Assembly (NCBI GenBank): GCA_964392615.1
Contig: CAYMRB010000051.1
Span: 1-33,237 of the forward strand
Direction of reading: 5' to 3'
DNA from: CAYMRB01 sp964392615
GTDB lineage: Bacteria; Planctomycetota; UBA8108
DNA length: 33,237 nt
Part shown: one piece after another, positions 1 to 8,034 of the stretch
Layout of the letters: every line of letters starts with the position of its first letter
Numbering within the stretch: position 1 is the first letter of the stretch
Notes under the pieces: generated by a model
What the model was told of the DNA's origin: nothing
The model's database searches: none
The model's input: the letters and a program-made list of their open reading frames with translations, nothing else
Translations under genes and position numbers: made by a program

Positions 1-271
1 CGCCGTCTCCGGAGACGAGATCCAGATTCCCGTCGCCATCGAAATCGGCCACCGCGGCGCCGCGCGCGTTGGAGCCCCGATCGTCGATCTGCGTCAGCGT
101 CCCGAACGTGCCATCGCCGTTGGAGACGGCCGTGTAGATGCGACCGGCGTCGTCACCGATGGCGAAGAACTCGTCGGCGGAGGCTGTCGGCGCCATCCAC
201 ACCGACAGAAGGCCTAGAACCACGAACTGCGCGATGCGCGATGGCTGGCGACACGTCGACGCTGTCGACAT
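1..271 (-). CDS. FG-GAP/VCBS repeat secreted protein (N-terminal part only)
   Basis: The gene reads leftward out of the window, so only about 90 N-terminal residues are visible. It starts at the ATG ending at 271, with a GAGGTG-type ribosome binding site about 7 bases upstream. The N-terminus is a signal peptide: a short basic region, then a hydrophobic stretch (FVVLGLLSVWMAP) and a probable cleavage after TASA. The mature part contains the FG-GAP signature GAAVADFDGDGNLDLVSGDG, a calcium-binding loop of the integrin-like beta-propeller repeats found in many planctomycete secreted proteins. By family, these proteins form surface or extracellular propellers. Substrate or partner cannot be told from this fragment. 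The family call is confident and the precise role unknown. Confidence 0.8.
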   Translation of the reverse strand, partial: MSTASTCRQPSRIAQFVVLGLLSVWMAPTASADEFFAIGDDAGRIYTAVSNGDGTFGTLTQIDDRGSNARGAAVADFDGDGNLDLVSGDG

Positions 272-612
272 GGCAATCACCTCGTGTTGACGCTTCCGAA
301 CGAAGTGAAGGGAAATGAGGCTCTGTGCGGCGAGGATCTCCAGAGACCTGCCGTTTGGCAGATGTCGAATGCGGCGATGGATCCAAACCCTACATCGCCA
401 CACATTGATGGAATCGCCCCTGACGTGCCATGTCAATGCCGCGCGCACGGGACTGGCAAACACCACGCTAAGAAACCACCAGCACACTCCGTCCGGAACG
501 CGTTATGCTGAGGGACCGGCCGGCAACCGAGCCCGCCGCCGGCCGACCGCGGGTCGAGAGTAGGCGCCCGCTGCTGCGATCTTCTCACACGATGCGACAG
601 GAGATGCGAGGG
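272..612. other. Intergenic region between divergent genes
   Basis: This 341-base gap separates the FG-GAP gene (leftward) and the EF-hand gene (rightward), so it should contain two promoters facing away from each other. I see no clear sigma-70 -35/-10 pair, no long inverted repeat and no convincing short gene. Short open frames here show no signal peptide, motif or ribosome binding site. Confidence 0.5.
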
Positions 613-1431
613 ATGAGACAGCCGATACGAGTTCGTCTGCAAGTCGCTGTGGTCCTCGTGCTGAGCTTCGGAGTCGGGGCGATGTCGATCCGAGCCGCTG
701 GCGACGACGGCAGAAATAGCGACGACAAGAAGGACGGAAAGGCCGCGCGCGATGCTCGCATCGAGCAGGCCCGCAAGCGCCTCCTCGAGAAGTACGATCG
801 CAACCGCGACGGGAAGCTCGATGACTCCGAGCGCGCAGCGATCCGGAAGCTGGCCGAGCGACATCGGGAGGAGGCGCGACGCAAGAGAGCCGAGATCGAG
901 CGCCAGCGCGGCATGGGTCGCAAGCGGCAGGAATCTCGCGGCCGATCGCGAGCAGGCCAGGAACGCGCGCCCACGCCGCGACGTTCGACAGCCGAGCGCC
1001 GACGAACTCTCGACCCGGCGGCCCGGAAGCGCCTCGAGGAGCATCGGCGTCAGTACATGGAAAAGCACGATCTCAATCGGGACGGTAAGCTCGACGATCG
1101 CGAACGCCGCAGGATCCGCGATCACATCGAGCGCCAGCGCCGGGAGATCGAGCGCAAGCGCCAGGAGACCGAGCGCAAACGCCAGGAGACCGAGCGGCGG
1201 CGCAAGGACCTCGAGAGAAGGAAAGCGCCGACGAAGCGCGACCACTCCCCGTCGCCTCGACGCCGCGCGGAGCCGTCACCGCGGCGCGACGATCTCCGCA
1301 GCCGCGGCTCCGAGAGCGTTCACGCGCGAATCACCCGTCTCGAGCGGCAGCTCGACGCGATCCGGCGCGAGATCGACGCGCTGAAACGCTCCGTATCTCG
1401 CACGGAGCGCGCTCCCCGACGACCGGAGTGA
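613..1431 (+). CDS. Secreted EF-hand protein with charged coiled-coil tail
   Basis: I place the start at the ATG at 613 because AGGAG at 598-602 lies 10 bases upstream and because it gives a clean signal peptide (MRQPIRVRLQ, then a VAVVLVLSFGVGAM core). Upstream ATGs at 592 and 604 lack a well-placed site. The mature protein has two EF-hand-like calcium loops, DRNRDGKLDDSE and DLNRDGKLDDRE, each followed by a basic helix. A long Arg/Glu-rich, probably coiled-coil segment follows, and another short helix near the C-terminus (ITRLERQLDAIRREIDAL). Such EF-hand proteins are common in the planctomycete periplasm or on the surface. The stop overlaps the GTG start of apbE by four bases, so the two genes are probably co-translated. 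Its job is unknown; a regulatory link to the FMN transferase would be inference only. Confidence 0.75.
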   Translation: MRQPIRVRLQVAVVLVLSFGVGAMSIRAAGDDGRNSDDKKDGKAARDARIEQARKRLLEKYDRNRDGKLDDSERAAIRKLAERHREEARRKRAEIERQRGMGRKRQESRGRSRAGQERAPTPRRSTAERRRTLDPAARKRLEEHRRQYMEKHDLNRDGKLDDRERRRIRDHIERQRREIERKRQETERKRQETERRRKDLERRKAPTKRDHSPSPRRRAEPSPRRDDLRSRGSESVHARITRLERQLDAIRREIDALKRSVSRTERAPRRPE

Positions 1432-2516
1432 GCGACTCCACCTCCGACGGACTCCACTCCGCGCCGGTGGCCCCATGGCACCGCCGAGGTGTCATCTGGT
1501 GCAGCCTCGTGGGGTGTGCCGTGATAGCGGTGCTCGCGTGGGTGGTCGATGCCCGACGCCATGCGACGCTCGAGTCGACACCGATCGCCGTCATGGGGAC
1601 GGACTGTCGCATCGTCGCATCGGGCCCACGGCGAGCGTGCAAGGGCGCGCTCGCGGCAGCCGAGCAGGAACTGCGCCAGACCGAAGCGGCGATGAGCACG
1701 TGGATCGACGCGTCCGAGCTGTCGCGCTTCAATCGCGCCGCAGCCGGAGAGGCGTTCGCGCTTTCCGAGCCGACGCTCGACGTGCTGCGCGCCGCGTTCG
1801 ATGTTCACGAGCGATCGGCGGGCGCATTCGACGTCACGTGCCGACCTCTCATCGAGCTCTGGCGTCAAGCGGGCAAGGGTGGCCGCATGCCGTCGGCGAA
1901 CGACATCGAGACCGCACGGCGCGCGTCGAGCCACGACATGATCGCGTTGGAGAAGATCGTCGCGACGAAATCGACGTCATCCGTGCGCGTCGACCTCGGC
2001 GGCATCGCAAAGGGCTACGGCATCGATCGCGCCATCGACGCGCTCCTCGAAAGCGGCTGCGAGTCCGGCCTCGTCGACGTCGGCGGTGATCTGCGTTGCT
2101 TCGGACGATCGCCGCGCGGGATGCCGTGGGAGGTCGGCGTGCGGCACCCGTCGGGCGATGGCATGCTCGCGCGGATTCGCGTCGAAGACGCAGCGGTCTG
2201 CACGAGCGCCGACACGTTTCGCTACGTCGAGATCGACGGTCGGCGCTTCAGCCACATCGTCGACCCGCGGACCGGATGGCCGGCCGAATCGGCGGCGTCG
2301 GTCACGGTCGTCGCGCCGACCGCGATGCTGGCCGACGCATGGGCGACGGCGCTGTGCGTGGCCGGCATCGAAGGGCTCGCGCTCTTGCCGAAGGACAGCG
2401 GGATCGCCGCGTTCGTCGTCGATGGGACGCCGGACGCGTATCGCTTTCACGCGACCGAGTCGTTCCAGGCGCTGTGGATCGACGCGCCACCGAGCGACGT
2501 GCGGGTCGTGCGGTAA
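1428..2516 (+). CDS. apbE: FAD:protein FMN transferase (ApbE)
   Basis: ApbE transfers FMN from FAD to a Thr side chain of exported flavoproteins such as RnfD, RnfG and NqrB/C. The 362-residue product has a membrane anchor at about residues 21-40 (no Cys lipobox), so the catalytic part should sit outside the cytoplasmic membrane. Family motifs are intact: DLGGIAKGYGID (189-200), GLVDVGGDLRCFG (214-226), SADTFRYVEIDG, HIVDPRTGWPA (276-286) and TAMLADAWATAL (298-309), whose Asp and Thr bind magnesium in known ApbE proteins. The start is GTG at 1428, inside the preceding stop (GTGA). The rnf operon lies 1.5 kb away on the other strand and encodes two likely substrates. Family assignment is confident; RnfD/G as substrates is inference from context. 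Confidence 0.95.
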   Translation: MSDSTSDGLHSAPVAPWHRRGVIWCSLVGCAVIAVLAWVVDARRHATLESTPIAVMGTDCRIVASGPRRACKGALAAAEQELRQTEAAMSTWIDASELSRFNRAAAGEAFALSEPTLDVLRAAFDVHERSAGAFDVTCRPLIELWRQAGKGGRMPSANDIETARRASSHDMIALEKIVATKSTSSVRVDLGGIAKGYGIDRAIDALLESGCESGLVDVGGDLRCFGRSPRGMPWEVGVRHPSGDGMLARIRVEDAAVCTSADTFRYVEIDGRRFSHIVDPRTGWPAESAASVTVVAPTAMLADAWATALCVAGIEGLALLPKDSGIAAFVVDGTPDAYRFHATESFQALWIDAPPSDVRVVR

Positions 2517-2521
2517 CGTTA

Positions 2522-2535
2522 GACGCTATCGCGTC
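2522..2535. other. Small perfect hairpin after apbE
   Basis: GACGC-TATC-GCGTC forms a perfect 5-bp stem with a 4-base loop, starting 6 bases after the apbE stop and lying between two converging genes. There is no T-run after it on either strand, so it is at best a weak terminator or an mRNA 3'-end structure. Confidence 0.3.
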
Positions 2536-2545
2536 AGGACATGAA

Positions 2546-3637
2546 TCAGCCTCCTGAGGCGGACTGCGGTGGATGGTCTGGGTCAGCTCTCGTTCCCGAG
2601 GCGGGACATGGGAGTCCCGCGGCGTCCGGGCTTCCACGGGGTGCCGGGCGGATCCGAGGCGCTTCGAGAGAGAGGCGGCGAGTTGGAGAGGCGTCGTGCT
2701 GGATTTCCATCGGACGTGAGCGCAGCTCGGGCGAGACCAGCGGTGCGCTCGACACGATGTCTGCCGTCGACCACGACAGGATCTTCTTGTCCGCCCCGGC
2801 CGACACGACGATCCTATCGTCGGGCGAAGCCGCAACGGCGTACACCGCATCTTCGTGACTCTTGAGGAGGCCGAGCGGCTCCCCGGTTGGCGCTTGCCAG
2901 ACGCGAAGCGTTCGGTCGTCACTCACCGAAACGAGTATGTTCCGCCGCGGCAGCAACGTCGCGCTGTACACGGCGCCGGTGTGACCGCGGAGAACCGCCT
3001 CTACCTTCCCCGTAGCCGCATCCCAGATGCGGATCGTCTTGTCCTGACTGCAAGAGACGAGCCTCTTGCCGCCCGGGGAAAACGCGAGGCGATAGACGTC
3101 GCTGGAGTGCCCCGTGAGAGTGCGGAGCGTCTCACCAGTGTTCGCCCGGACCATCCGGATCGACTTGTCGCCGCTCGAGGACGCCAGGATGCGAGCATCC
3201 TTGACCTCAGGTTTCGGCTCGTAGAGCGGGAACCGGTTGTCGGCAATGATGCCGCCCGCGCAATCACACGGGCAGGCGATGCAGCCGGTTCCGGAGCTAT
3301 ACAAGGCGCCGCTGCCATGAAACACGAAGCTCGGTGTCCAGGGCCTGACGACGAAGGTCCCGTCGACGTCGACGCGCTCTTGCACGAAATCCTGATAGGG
3401 GCGTTCGATCCAGGAATCGCCCTCCTGCCAGAAGATCGAGATGACGACGGGATCGCCCTGGAGGAAATCCTCGGGCTTGGTGTCCGTCTTCAGACCACTG
3501 CGGCGATGGCCTTCTTCCATGCTGTAGTGTACGCGCGGGGTGGCGCCAGTCTGGATCAACGCGTCGTGCACCTGCTCGGTCGTGACGTCGGTCAGGAATA
3601 CGAAGTAATCCGCCATCTTCGCATCGCCGCCGGCCAC
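2546..3637 (-). CDS. YdjY-like domain joined to WD40 repeats; probably a chimeric or decayed gene
   Basis: The 363-residue reading frame has two unrelated halves. Residues about 5-140 match the YdjY-like family: YFVFLTDVTTEQVHDAL, then a segment with GDPVVISIFW, PWTPSFVFHGSGAL and a Cys-rich GTGCIACPCDCAGGIIADNR. From about residue 145 it changes to WD40 repeats (GDKSIRM..., GHSSDVYRLAFSPGGKRLVS, DKTIRIWDAATGK, GHTGAVYS, DDRTLRVWQA, HEDAVYAVAASPDD). Only about four blades are present, where a full propeller needs seven. The last 70 residues are Pro/Arg/Ser-rich with no domain. The listed start is a GTG at 3637; an ATG at 3616 is an alternative, and neither has a good ribosome binding site. 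Homology-like sequence (FVGCRKVAGG) continues upstream in frame to a TAG at 3713-3715. I read this as a chimera of a 5'-broken YdjY-type gene and a truncated WD40 gene, possibly no longer functional. Confidence 0.6.
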   Translation of the reverse strand: MAGGDAKMADYFVFLTDVTTEQVHDALIQTGATPRVHYSMEEGHRRSGLKTDTKPEDFLQGDPVVISIFWQEGDSWIERPYQDFVQERVDVDGTFVVRPWTPSFVFHGSGALYSSGTGCIACPCDCAGGIIADNRFPLYEPKPEVKDARILASSSGDKSIRMVRANTGETLRTLTGHSSDVYRLAFSPGGKRLVSCSQDKTIRIWDAATGKVEAVLRGHTGAVYSATLLPRRNILVSVSDDRTLRVWQAPTGEPLGLLKSHEDAVYAVAASPDDRIVVSAGADKKILSWSTADIVSSAPLVSPELRSRPMEIQHDASPTRRLSLEAPRIRPAPRGSPDAAGLPCPASGTRADPDHPPQSASGG

Positions 3638-3844
3638 CTTTCTGCATCCGACGAAAGCCCGGACGCGTCTGGCCGTGGAATCTGCGGCTCTTTCTCCGGA
3701 TGTTTCAACTCTCTAGCCGACGCGATCAGCCGCCCCGTGACACCCTGACGACGGAGACACAACCACGAACGCGGCGACTGCGAGCGCGCCGCAAGTGACG
3801 CGACGTAGGGATCGGGATCTGCACGCGCCCTCGGAGCCCGTCAG
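3638..3844 (-). pseudogene. 5' remnant in frame with the YdjY-like gene, interrupted by TAG
   Basis: Reading leftward in the same frame as the YdjY-like gene, a peptide from a possible CTG start (3844-3842) runs through a basic region (SRSLRRV), a hydrophobic core (CGALAVAAFVVVSP) and a lipobox-like SSGC, then ends at TAG (3713-3715). After the TAG the frame stays open into the YdjY-like domain with no start codon until the GTG at 3637. AGGAG at 3858-3854 lies 9 bases before the CTG. The simplest reading is a lipoprotein signal sequence cut off from its body by a nonsense mutation, though the non-standard start weakens this. The rest of the gap to rnfB (3845-3970) holds nothing I recognise. 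Confidence 0.4.
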
Positions 3845-3970
3845 AGGTGATGGCTCCTATCGCCCCACGAAAGCGGAGCTGGGCTGCCCGCCGACGAATT
3901 CGCTCAATCGTCGCGACCGAATCCGGCGCAAATCCGAGCGCGCCTCCGGTCAGCTATTCCCTGACAACGC

Positions 3971-4921
3971 CTAACCGCGCCACTCGGCGTCGTCGACGGT
4001 CGTGTCGAAGTCGGCCTTGACGGGCTCCGGAAGCTCCTCGTCCTCGACCGCCGCGATATCCGCCGCGGTCGGAGTGCCGACGAGGACGAGACTCTCCATG
4101 CGACACTTGTCGAGGACCGGAATGAGGTCCATCTCGCCGTCCCAGTCGTCGTAGTCGAAGACCGGTAGGTTGCCCTCCATCACCACCGGCTCGTCGCCCT
4201 TCGTGCAGGCCTTGCAGCCGATGCAGCCGGTCTCGCAGACCGCCTTGACGTCGGGGCCCATGTCCTCGTTGCTACACGCGACGACGAGCACGCGGTCCGC
4301 CTTGAACGGGACCATCGAGATGACGTTCCGCGGGCAAGCCTGCGCGCACGCCTTGCAGCCGATGCACGCGTCGTGGTCGACGACGGGCAGGCCGTGCTTC
4401 ATGTGGATCGCGTCGTACTCGCAGGCAGTGACGCAATCCCCGATGCCGAGACAGCCGTACGTGCAACCCTGGACGCCCGACACGAGGTTCGCCGCGGAGC
4501 AGGTCTGCTCGCCCGTGTAGTCGGTGCGCTGCAGTCGTTGATCGAAGTTCGCGGAGCAGTGTACGACGGCGCGGTACGGGAAGCTCGCGCCGACGGTGAC
4601 GCCCATGATATTCCCGAGCGCCTCAACGCAGCTGACGCCACCCGGACCGCACAGCGTCACCTCGGCTTTGCCAACGGCGACAGCCTCGGCGTACTCGGAG
4701 CAGCCGACATAGCCGCAGCCGCCGCAGTTCGCGCCGGGCAGCGCGTTCGAGACGGCCTCGACCTTCGGATCGACCTCGACGTGGAACGTCTTGTTCGCCC
4801 AGCCGAGGACCCATCCCATGACGACGGCGAGAAGCGCGAGCACGACCGCGGCGAGCGCGACCGTCGCGACGATCGCGCCGGTTTCCGATTCCGTGACGGC
4901 CAGCAGATAGAGACTGGTCAT
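3971..4921 (-). CDS. rnfB: Rnf complex subunit RnfB (iron-sulfur protein)
   Basis: RnfB is the ferredoxin-facing iron-sulfur subunit of the ion-translocating ferredoxin:NAD+ oxidoreductase. The 316-residue product starts with a membrane anchor (about 17-41). Next comes the 4Fe-4S domain characteristic of RnfB, with Cys 66, 69, 74 and 91 (NCGGCGYVGC...LCGPGG). It then has a ferredoxin-type pair, CTYGCLGIGDCVTAC (153-167) and CIGCKACAQACP (186-197), and a further CETGCIGCKAC (229-239), giving potential for at least four clusters. The C-terminal 75 residues are acidic. I use the ATG at 4921, with GAGTGG 5 bases upstream; a GTG at 4930 would add three residues. It is the last gene of the operon, 12 bases after rnfA. 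Expected place: inner membrane, clusters in the cytoplasm. Confidence 0.95.
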   Translation of the reverse strand: MTSLYLLAVTESETGAIVATVALAAVVLALLAVVMGWVLGWANKTFHVEVDPKVEAVSNALPGANCGGCGYVGCSEYAEAVAVGKAEVTLCGPGGVSCVEALGNIMGVTVGASFPYRAVVHCSANFDQRLQRTDYTGEQTCSAANLVSGVQGCTYGCLGIGDCVTACEYDAIHMKHGLPVVDHDACIGCKACAQACPRNVISMVPFKADRVLVVACSNEDMGPDVKAVCETGCIGCKACTKGDEPVVMEGNLPVFDYDDWDGEMDLIPVLDKCRMESLVLVGTPTAADIAAVEDEELPEPVKADFDTTVDDAEWRG

Positions 4922-4933
4922 GTCAGCCACTCG

Positions 4934-5635
4934 TCAATTCATCCACGCTCTGACCGCGGTTTCGATGCCTCGCCCCATCCCCGTGAAGCCCATGAAGGCC
5001 ATGGCGAGGATGCCGGCGACCAGGAGTGCGATCCCCGGCCCCTTGAGCGCCTTCGGGACATCGCAGAGGTCGAGCTCCTCGCGGATCCCGGCCATCAGGA
5101 CGATCGCGATCGTGAAGCCGACGCCGCCGCCGACGGCCAGCGTCAGCGATTGGTGCAAGCCCCAGATGTCCGCCTCCGCCGCGCCGGAGACGTTCTTCAT
5201 GATCTCGAGGCACGCGAACAGGATCGCGCAGTTCGTCGTGATCAGCGGCAAGAACACGCCGAATGACTTGTAGAGCTTCGGGTAGAACTTGCGCACGTAC
5301 ATCTCCACGAACTGCACCGACGACGCGATGACGAAGATGTACATGATGTAGCTCAGGATCCCGAGGTCGATCGTCACGTCGGGATCCCCGCCGACAATGC
5401 CCCAGACCCACGTCGGCATCGGCGCGTCCGGACGCAGCACGAAGTACGTGAACGTCCACGACAAGGTGGCCGCGATCGAGATCACGAACGTGACCGCGCA
5501 GCCCATCCCGAACGCCATGTCGGTCTTCCGCGAGACGCCCAGGAACGGGCAGATCCCGACGAAGTAGTACAGGACGAAGTTGTTGATCAGGGCCGCGCTG
5601 AGCGCGATCAGGAGAAGCTGAATCAGCGTGTCCAT
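4934..5635 (-). CDS. rnfA: Rnf complex membrane subunit RnfA
   Basis: RnfA is one of two related, inverted six-helix membrane subunits (with RnfE) that form the core of the Rnf complex and, in known structures, hold an iron-sulfur cluster within the membrane. The 233-residue product has the RnfA hallmarks: INNFVLYYFVGICPFLGVS near the N-terminus and FLPLITTNCAILFACLE in the middle. The Cys in each is the expected cluster ligand. It is hydrophobic throughout. A loop around residues 70-90 (LRPDAPMPTW...) is longer than in enteric RnfA. It follows rnfE with only three bases between stop and start and is followed by rnfB, so it is part of one transcript. Confidence 0.95.
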   Translation of the reverse strand: MDTLIQLLLIALSAALINNFVLYYFVGICPFLGVSRKTDMAFGMGCAVTFVISIAATLSWTFTYFVLRPDAPMPTWVWGIVGGDPDVTIDLGILSYIMYIFVIASSVQFVEMYVRKFYPKLYKSFGVFLPLITTNCAILFACLEIMKNVSGAAEADIWGLHQSLTLAVGGGVGFTIAIVLMAGIREELDLCDVPKALKGPGIALLVAGILAMAFMGFTGMGRGIETAVRAWMN

Positions 5636-5638
5636 GTG

Positions 5639-6295
5639 CTAGCCTCCGACGCTGTCCGCGGCCTTGGGTTTGCGCGACCGGATCGCCTGGATCCAGTTCA
5701 CGAGACCCAGCAGGAAGCCGAGCGTCACGAACGCCCCGGGGGGCAGCACCATGATGCCCCACGCGGGCCACCACCCGCCGTCGCCGGTGGGCTCCATGAG
5801 CGTCAGACCGAACCACGTCCCGGCGCCCAGGATCTCACGCACCGACGCGAGGCTGGCGAGCGCCAGCGCGAAGCCGAGCGACATGCCGACGCCGTCGGCA
5901 AGCGCCGTCGGCAGCTTCTGCTTCGACGCACAGATCTCGCACCGCGAGATGATCAGGCAATTGACGATGATCAGCGGAATGTAGGGACCGAGCTGCTTCG
6001 ACATGTCGTACATGTACGCAGCGAGGAATCGGTCGGCGACGGTGACGAACGTCGCGATCGTCAGCGTGAACACCAGAATCCGCAGGTGAGGCTTGAGCAG
6101 ATTCCGGATCAGGCAGACGAGCAGGTTTGCCATGATCAGCACGAACGCCGTCGCGCCGGCCATCGTCATGGCGGGCTTCATGCCCCCCGTGACGGCCAGC
6201 ATCGGGCACATGCCGAGGAGCTGGCGATAGACCGGGTTCTCCGGCAGGATGCCGTTGATGAACCGCTCGGCTGCGGTGGGGCCGTCTTGACTCAT
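5639..6295 (-). CDS. rnfE: Rnf complex membrane subunit RnfE
   Basis: RnfE is the partner of RnfA in the membrane core. The 218-residue product has the RnfE signature NGILPENPVYRQLLGMCPMLAVT at its N-terminus, and IPLIIVNCLIISRCEICASK in the middle, with conserved Cys residues that ligate the membrane iron-sulfur cluster in studied Rnf/Nqr complexes. Several hydrophobic helices follow, ending with a basic tail (RSRKPK). Its ATG overlaps the rnfG stop by four bases (ATGA), a typical sign of translational coupling. RnfA and RnfE are told apart here by their N-terminal motifs. Confidence 0.95.
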   Translation of the reverse strand: MSQDGPTAAERFINGILPENPVYRQLLGMCPMLAVTGGMKPAMTMAGATAFVLIMANLLVCLIRNLLKPHLRILVFTLTIATFVTVADRFLAAYMYDMSKQLGPYIPLIIVNCLIISRCEICASKQKLPTALADGVGMSLGFALALASLASVREILGAGTWFGLTLMEPTGDGGWWPAWGIMVLPPGAFVTLGFLLGLVNWIQAIRSRKPKAADSVGG

Positions 6296-7008
6296 CGGTC
6301 TTGCTTGCCTCCCGCTTCGGTGCCGGGGGTGGCGCTCGGAGTGCCGGAACTCGTGCTGGCACTCGGCTCCGCCGCGAGCTCCTTCAGACGCTCACCCAGA
6401 CCGGCGACGGCCGCGTTGACGATGTCGCAGACGCTCTCCGACGAGATCGTCGCGGCGGTCAGCGGCTTGATGTGGTAGGGCTCGGTCCGATTGTTCTTCT
6501 TCACGACCAGGGGCGGATCTGCCGGAGCGCCGCGGAACTGATGGGTGAACTTCTCCGGGCTCGTGATGTAGTTGCCGAGGCCAGGCGTCTCCTTCTGGCT
6601 CAACACGAAGAGCCCGGTGACCGCGTCACCCGTCGGCGCGAGACCGATCAGCAGCTCGATCTTGTCGACGAAGCCCTGACCGCTCGCGATCACGACCCAG
6701 CCGGCAAGTGTGTCGTCGGCCTTGCGGGCGCGGTAGACGCGCTGCTGCTTGCCGTTGGCGTCCTCTACCTGCAACGGCTCGCTCTTGTCGCGCTCCGCGC
6801 CGGGAACGAGGGTCGGGATCGCGTCGAGGGTCTCGTTCTCCTTGTTCGCGGCGATCAGCGGCGACAGGAGGACGTGCACCGCAGCGAGGCCCGCGCCGAA
6901 GAAGAGCGCGAGTCCGATCACCAGGCGCGCCTGCGAGATGTACCCGCCGCCCGAAGGCGCCGAGGCGTTCTCGCCGTTGGTTTGCATCGGTTTGTCGTCT
7001 TCCGCCAT
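6292..7008 (-). CDS. rnfG: Rnf complex FMN-binding subunit RnfG
   Basis: RnfG carries a covalently bound FMN on the outer face of the membrane, attached by ApbE to a Thr in a consensus S/T-G-A-T-x-S/T. The 238-residue product has a 25-residue soluble start, one membrane helix (about 27-50) and an FMN-binding domain with PGLGNYI (143-149). The attachment motif reads LTAATISSES (183-192), with Thr187 as the expected acceptor and Ala in place of the usual Gly two residues before it. A Ser/Thr/Gly-rich tail (about 215-238) is atypical. The start ATG lies 27 bases after rnfD, and the stop overlaps rnfE. The apbE gene in this window would be the matching modifying enzyme (inference). Confidence 0.93.
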   Translation of the reverse strand: MAEDDKPMQTNGENASAPSGGGYISQARLVIGLALFFGAGLAAVHVLLSPLIAANKENETLDAIPTLVPGAERDKSEPLQVEDANGKQQRVYRARKADDTLAGWVVIASGQGFVDKIELLIGLAPTGDAVTGLFVLSQKETPGLGNYITSPEKFTHQFRGAPADPPLVVKKNNRTEPYHIKPLTAATISSESVCDIVNAAVAGLGERLKELAAEPSASTSSGTPSATPGTEAGGKQDR

Positions 7009-7035
7009 GAGGACGCTCTCTTCCGATCGTCGTCG

Positions 7036-8034
7036 TCAGCTTCTCTGGGGTACGGGACCGCCGAGCGGACGCGGGATGGTCCAGCGGTTGAACAGGGGTA
7101 CGGCCGCGTTCATCAACAGGACCGCGAACATCGTGCCCTCGGGGTATCCACTGAAGGCGCGAATCACCCAGATCAAGACACCTGTGCCGATTCCGAAGGC
7201 GAGCCGACCGCGCGCCGTCAACGGGCTCGAGACCGGGTCGGTCGCGATGAAGAACGCGCCGAAGACGAGCGAACCGCTGGTCAGGTGGTGCAGCACGGTC
7301 CAGGTCGCGTCGGGATGCAGCAGGTTGGCGAGGCCGGCGACGACCACGAATCCCCCGAGCACGCCGACGGGAATCTGCCACGCGGCCGTACGGCGAATGC
7401 AGAGGTAGAGGCCGCCCAGGAGACAGGCGAGCACACTCGTCTCGCCGAGCGAGCCGTTGGTCGTGCCGACGAACAGGGGCCACAACGCGGTCGACACGCC
7501 TTCCTGCTTGGCTGCCGTCAACGGCGTCGCCTGCGTCAGCGCGTCGATCGACGCATCCGGCACGGCATAGGCACCGCCGCCGAGCAGGGCAGCGAAGCTG
7601 ATCATCACGAACGCTCGTCCGACCATCGCCGGGTTGAAGATGTTGAACCCGAGACCGCCGAACACCATCTTGCCGAGACCGATCGCGGCAAGCGACGCGA
7701 TCACGCCGACGTACCACGGCGCGCTCCACGGAAGCGACAGCGCGAGGATGATCCCCGTCACGATCGCCGATCCGTCGCGCGTCGCCTTTCGGCCTCGCAT
7801 GGCCTGGAAAAGCGCCTCGAACGCGAGGCAGCTCACGAGACAGATCGCGATCTGCAGCACCAGGTACATCCCGAACACGACGATGCCCATCGCCGTGACC
7901 GGAAGCAGCGCGAGAATCACGTCGAACATCATGCGTCGCGTCGTGAACGACGCGTTCGACAGATGCGGACCCGGCGCCACGTGCAACGTAGGCTCGGCGG
8001 GTTTCTCGTCGGGGGAAGGGTCGGCTTCGGACAT
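7036..8034 (-). CDS. rnfD: Rnf complex membrane flavoprotein subunit RnfD
   Basis: RnfD is the large membrane subunit that carries covalent FMN and takes part in ion translocation. The 332-residue product is mostly hydrophobic helices and has family motifs GFNIFNPAMVGRAF (129-142), the flavinylation motif LTQATPLTAA (166-175; Thr170 the expected acceptor, Thr in place of the usual first Ser) and FFIATDPVSSPLT. YPEGTMFAVLLMNA near the end is also typical. Its ATG shares one base with the rnfC stop (TGATG), and GAGG lies 6 bases upstream inside rnfC, so the two are translationally coupled. The N-terminal 25 residues form a short Pro/Glu-rich cytoplasmic tail. Confidence 0.95.
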   Translation of the reverse strand: MSEADPSPDEKPAEPTLHVAPGPHLSNASFTTRRMMFDVILALLPVTAMGIVVFGMYLVLQIAICLVSCLAFEALFQAMRGRKATRDGSAIVTGIILALSLPWSAPWYVGVIASLAAIGLGKMVFGGLGFNIFNPAMVGRAFVMISFAALLGGGAYAVPDASIDALTQATPLTAAKQEGVSTALWPLFVGTTNGSLGETSVLACLLGGLYLCIRRTAAWQIPVGVLGGFVVVAGLANLLHPDATWTVLHHLTSGSLVFGAFFIATDPVSSPLTARGRLAFGIGTGVLIWVIRAFSGYPEGTMFAVLLMNAAVPLFNRWTIPRPLGGPVPQRS

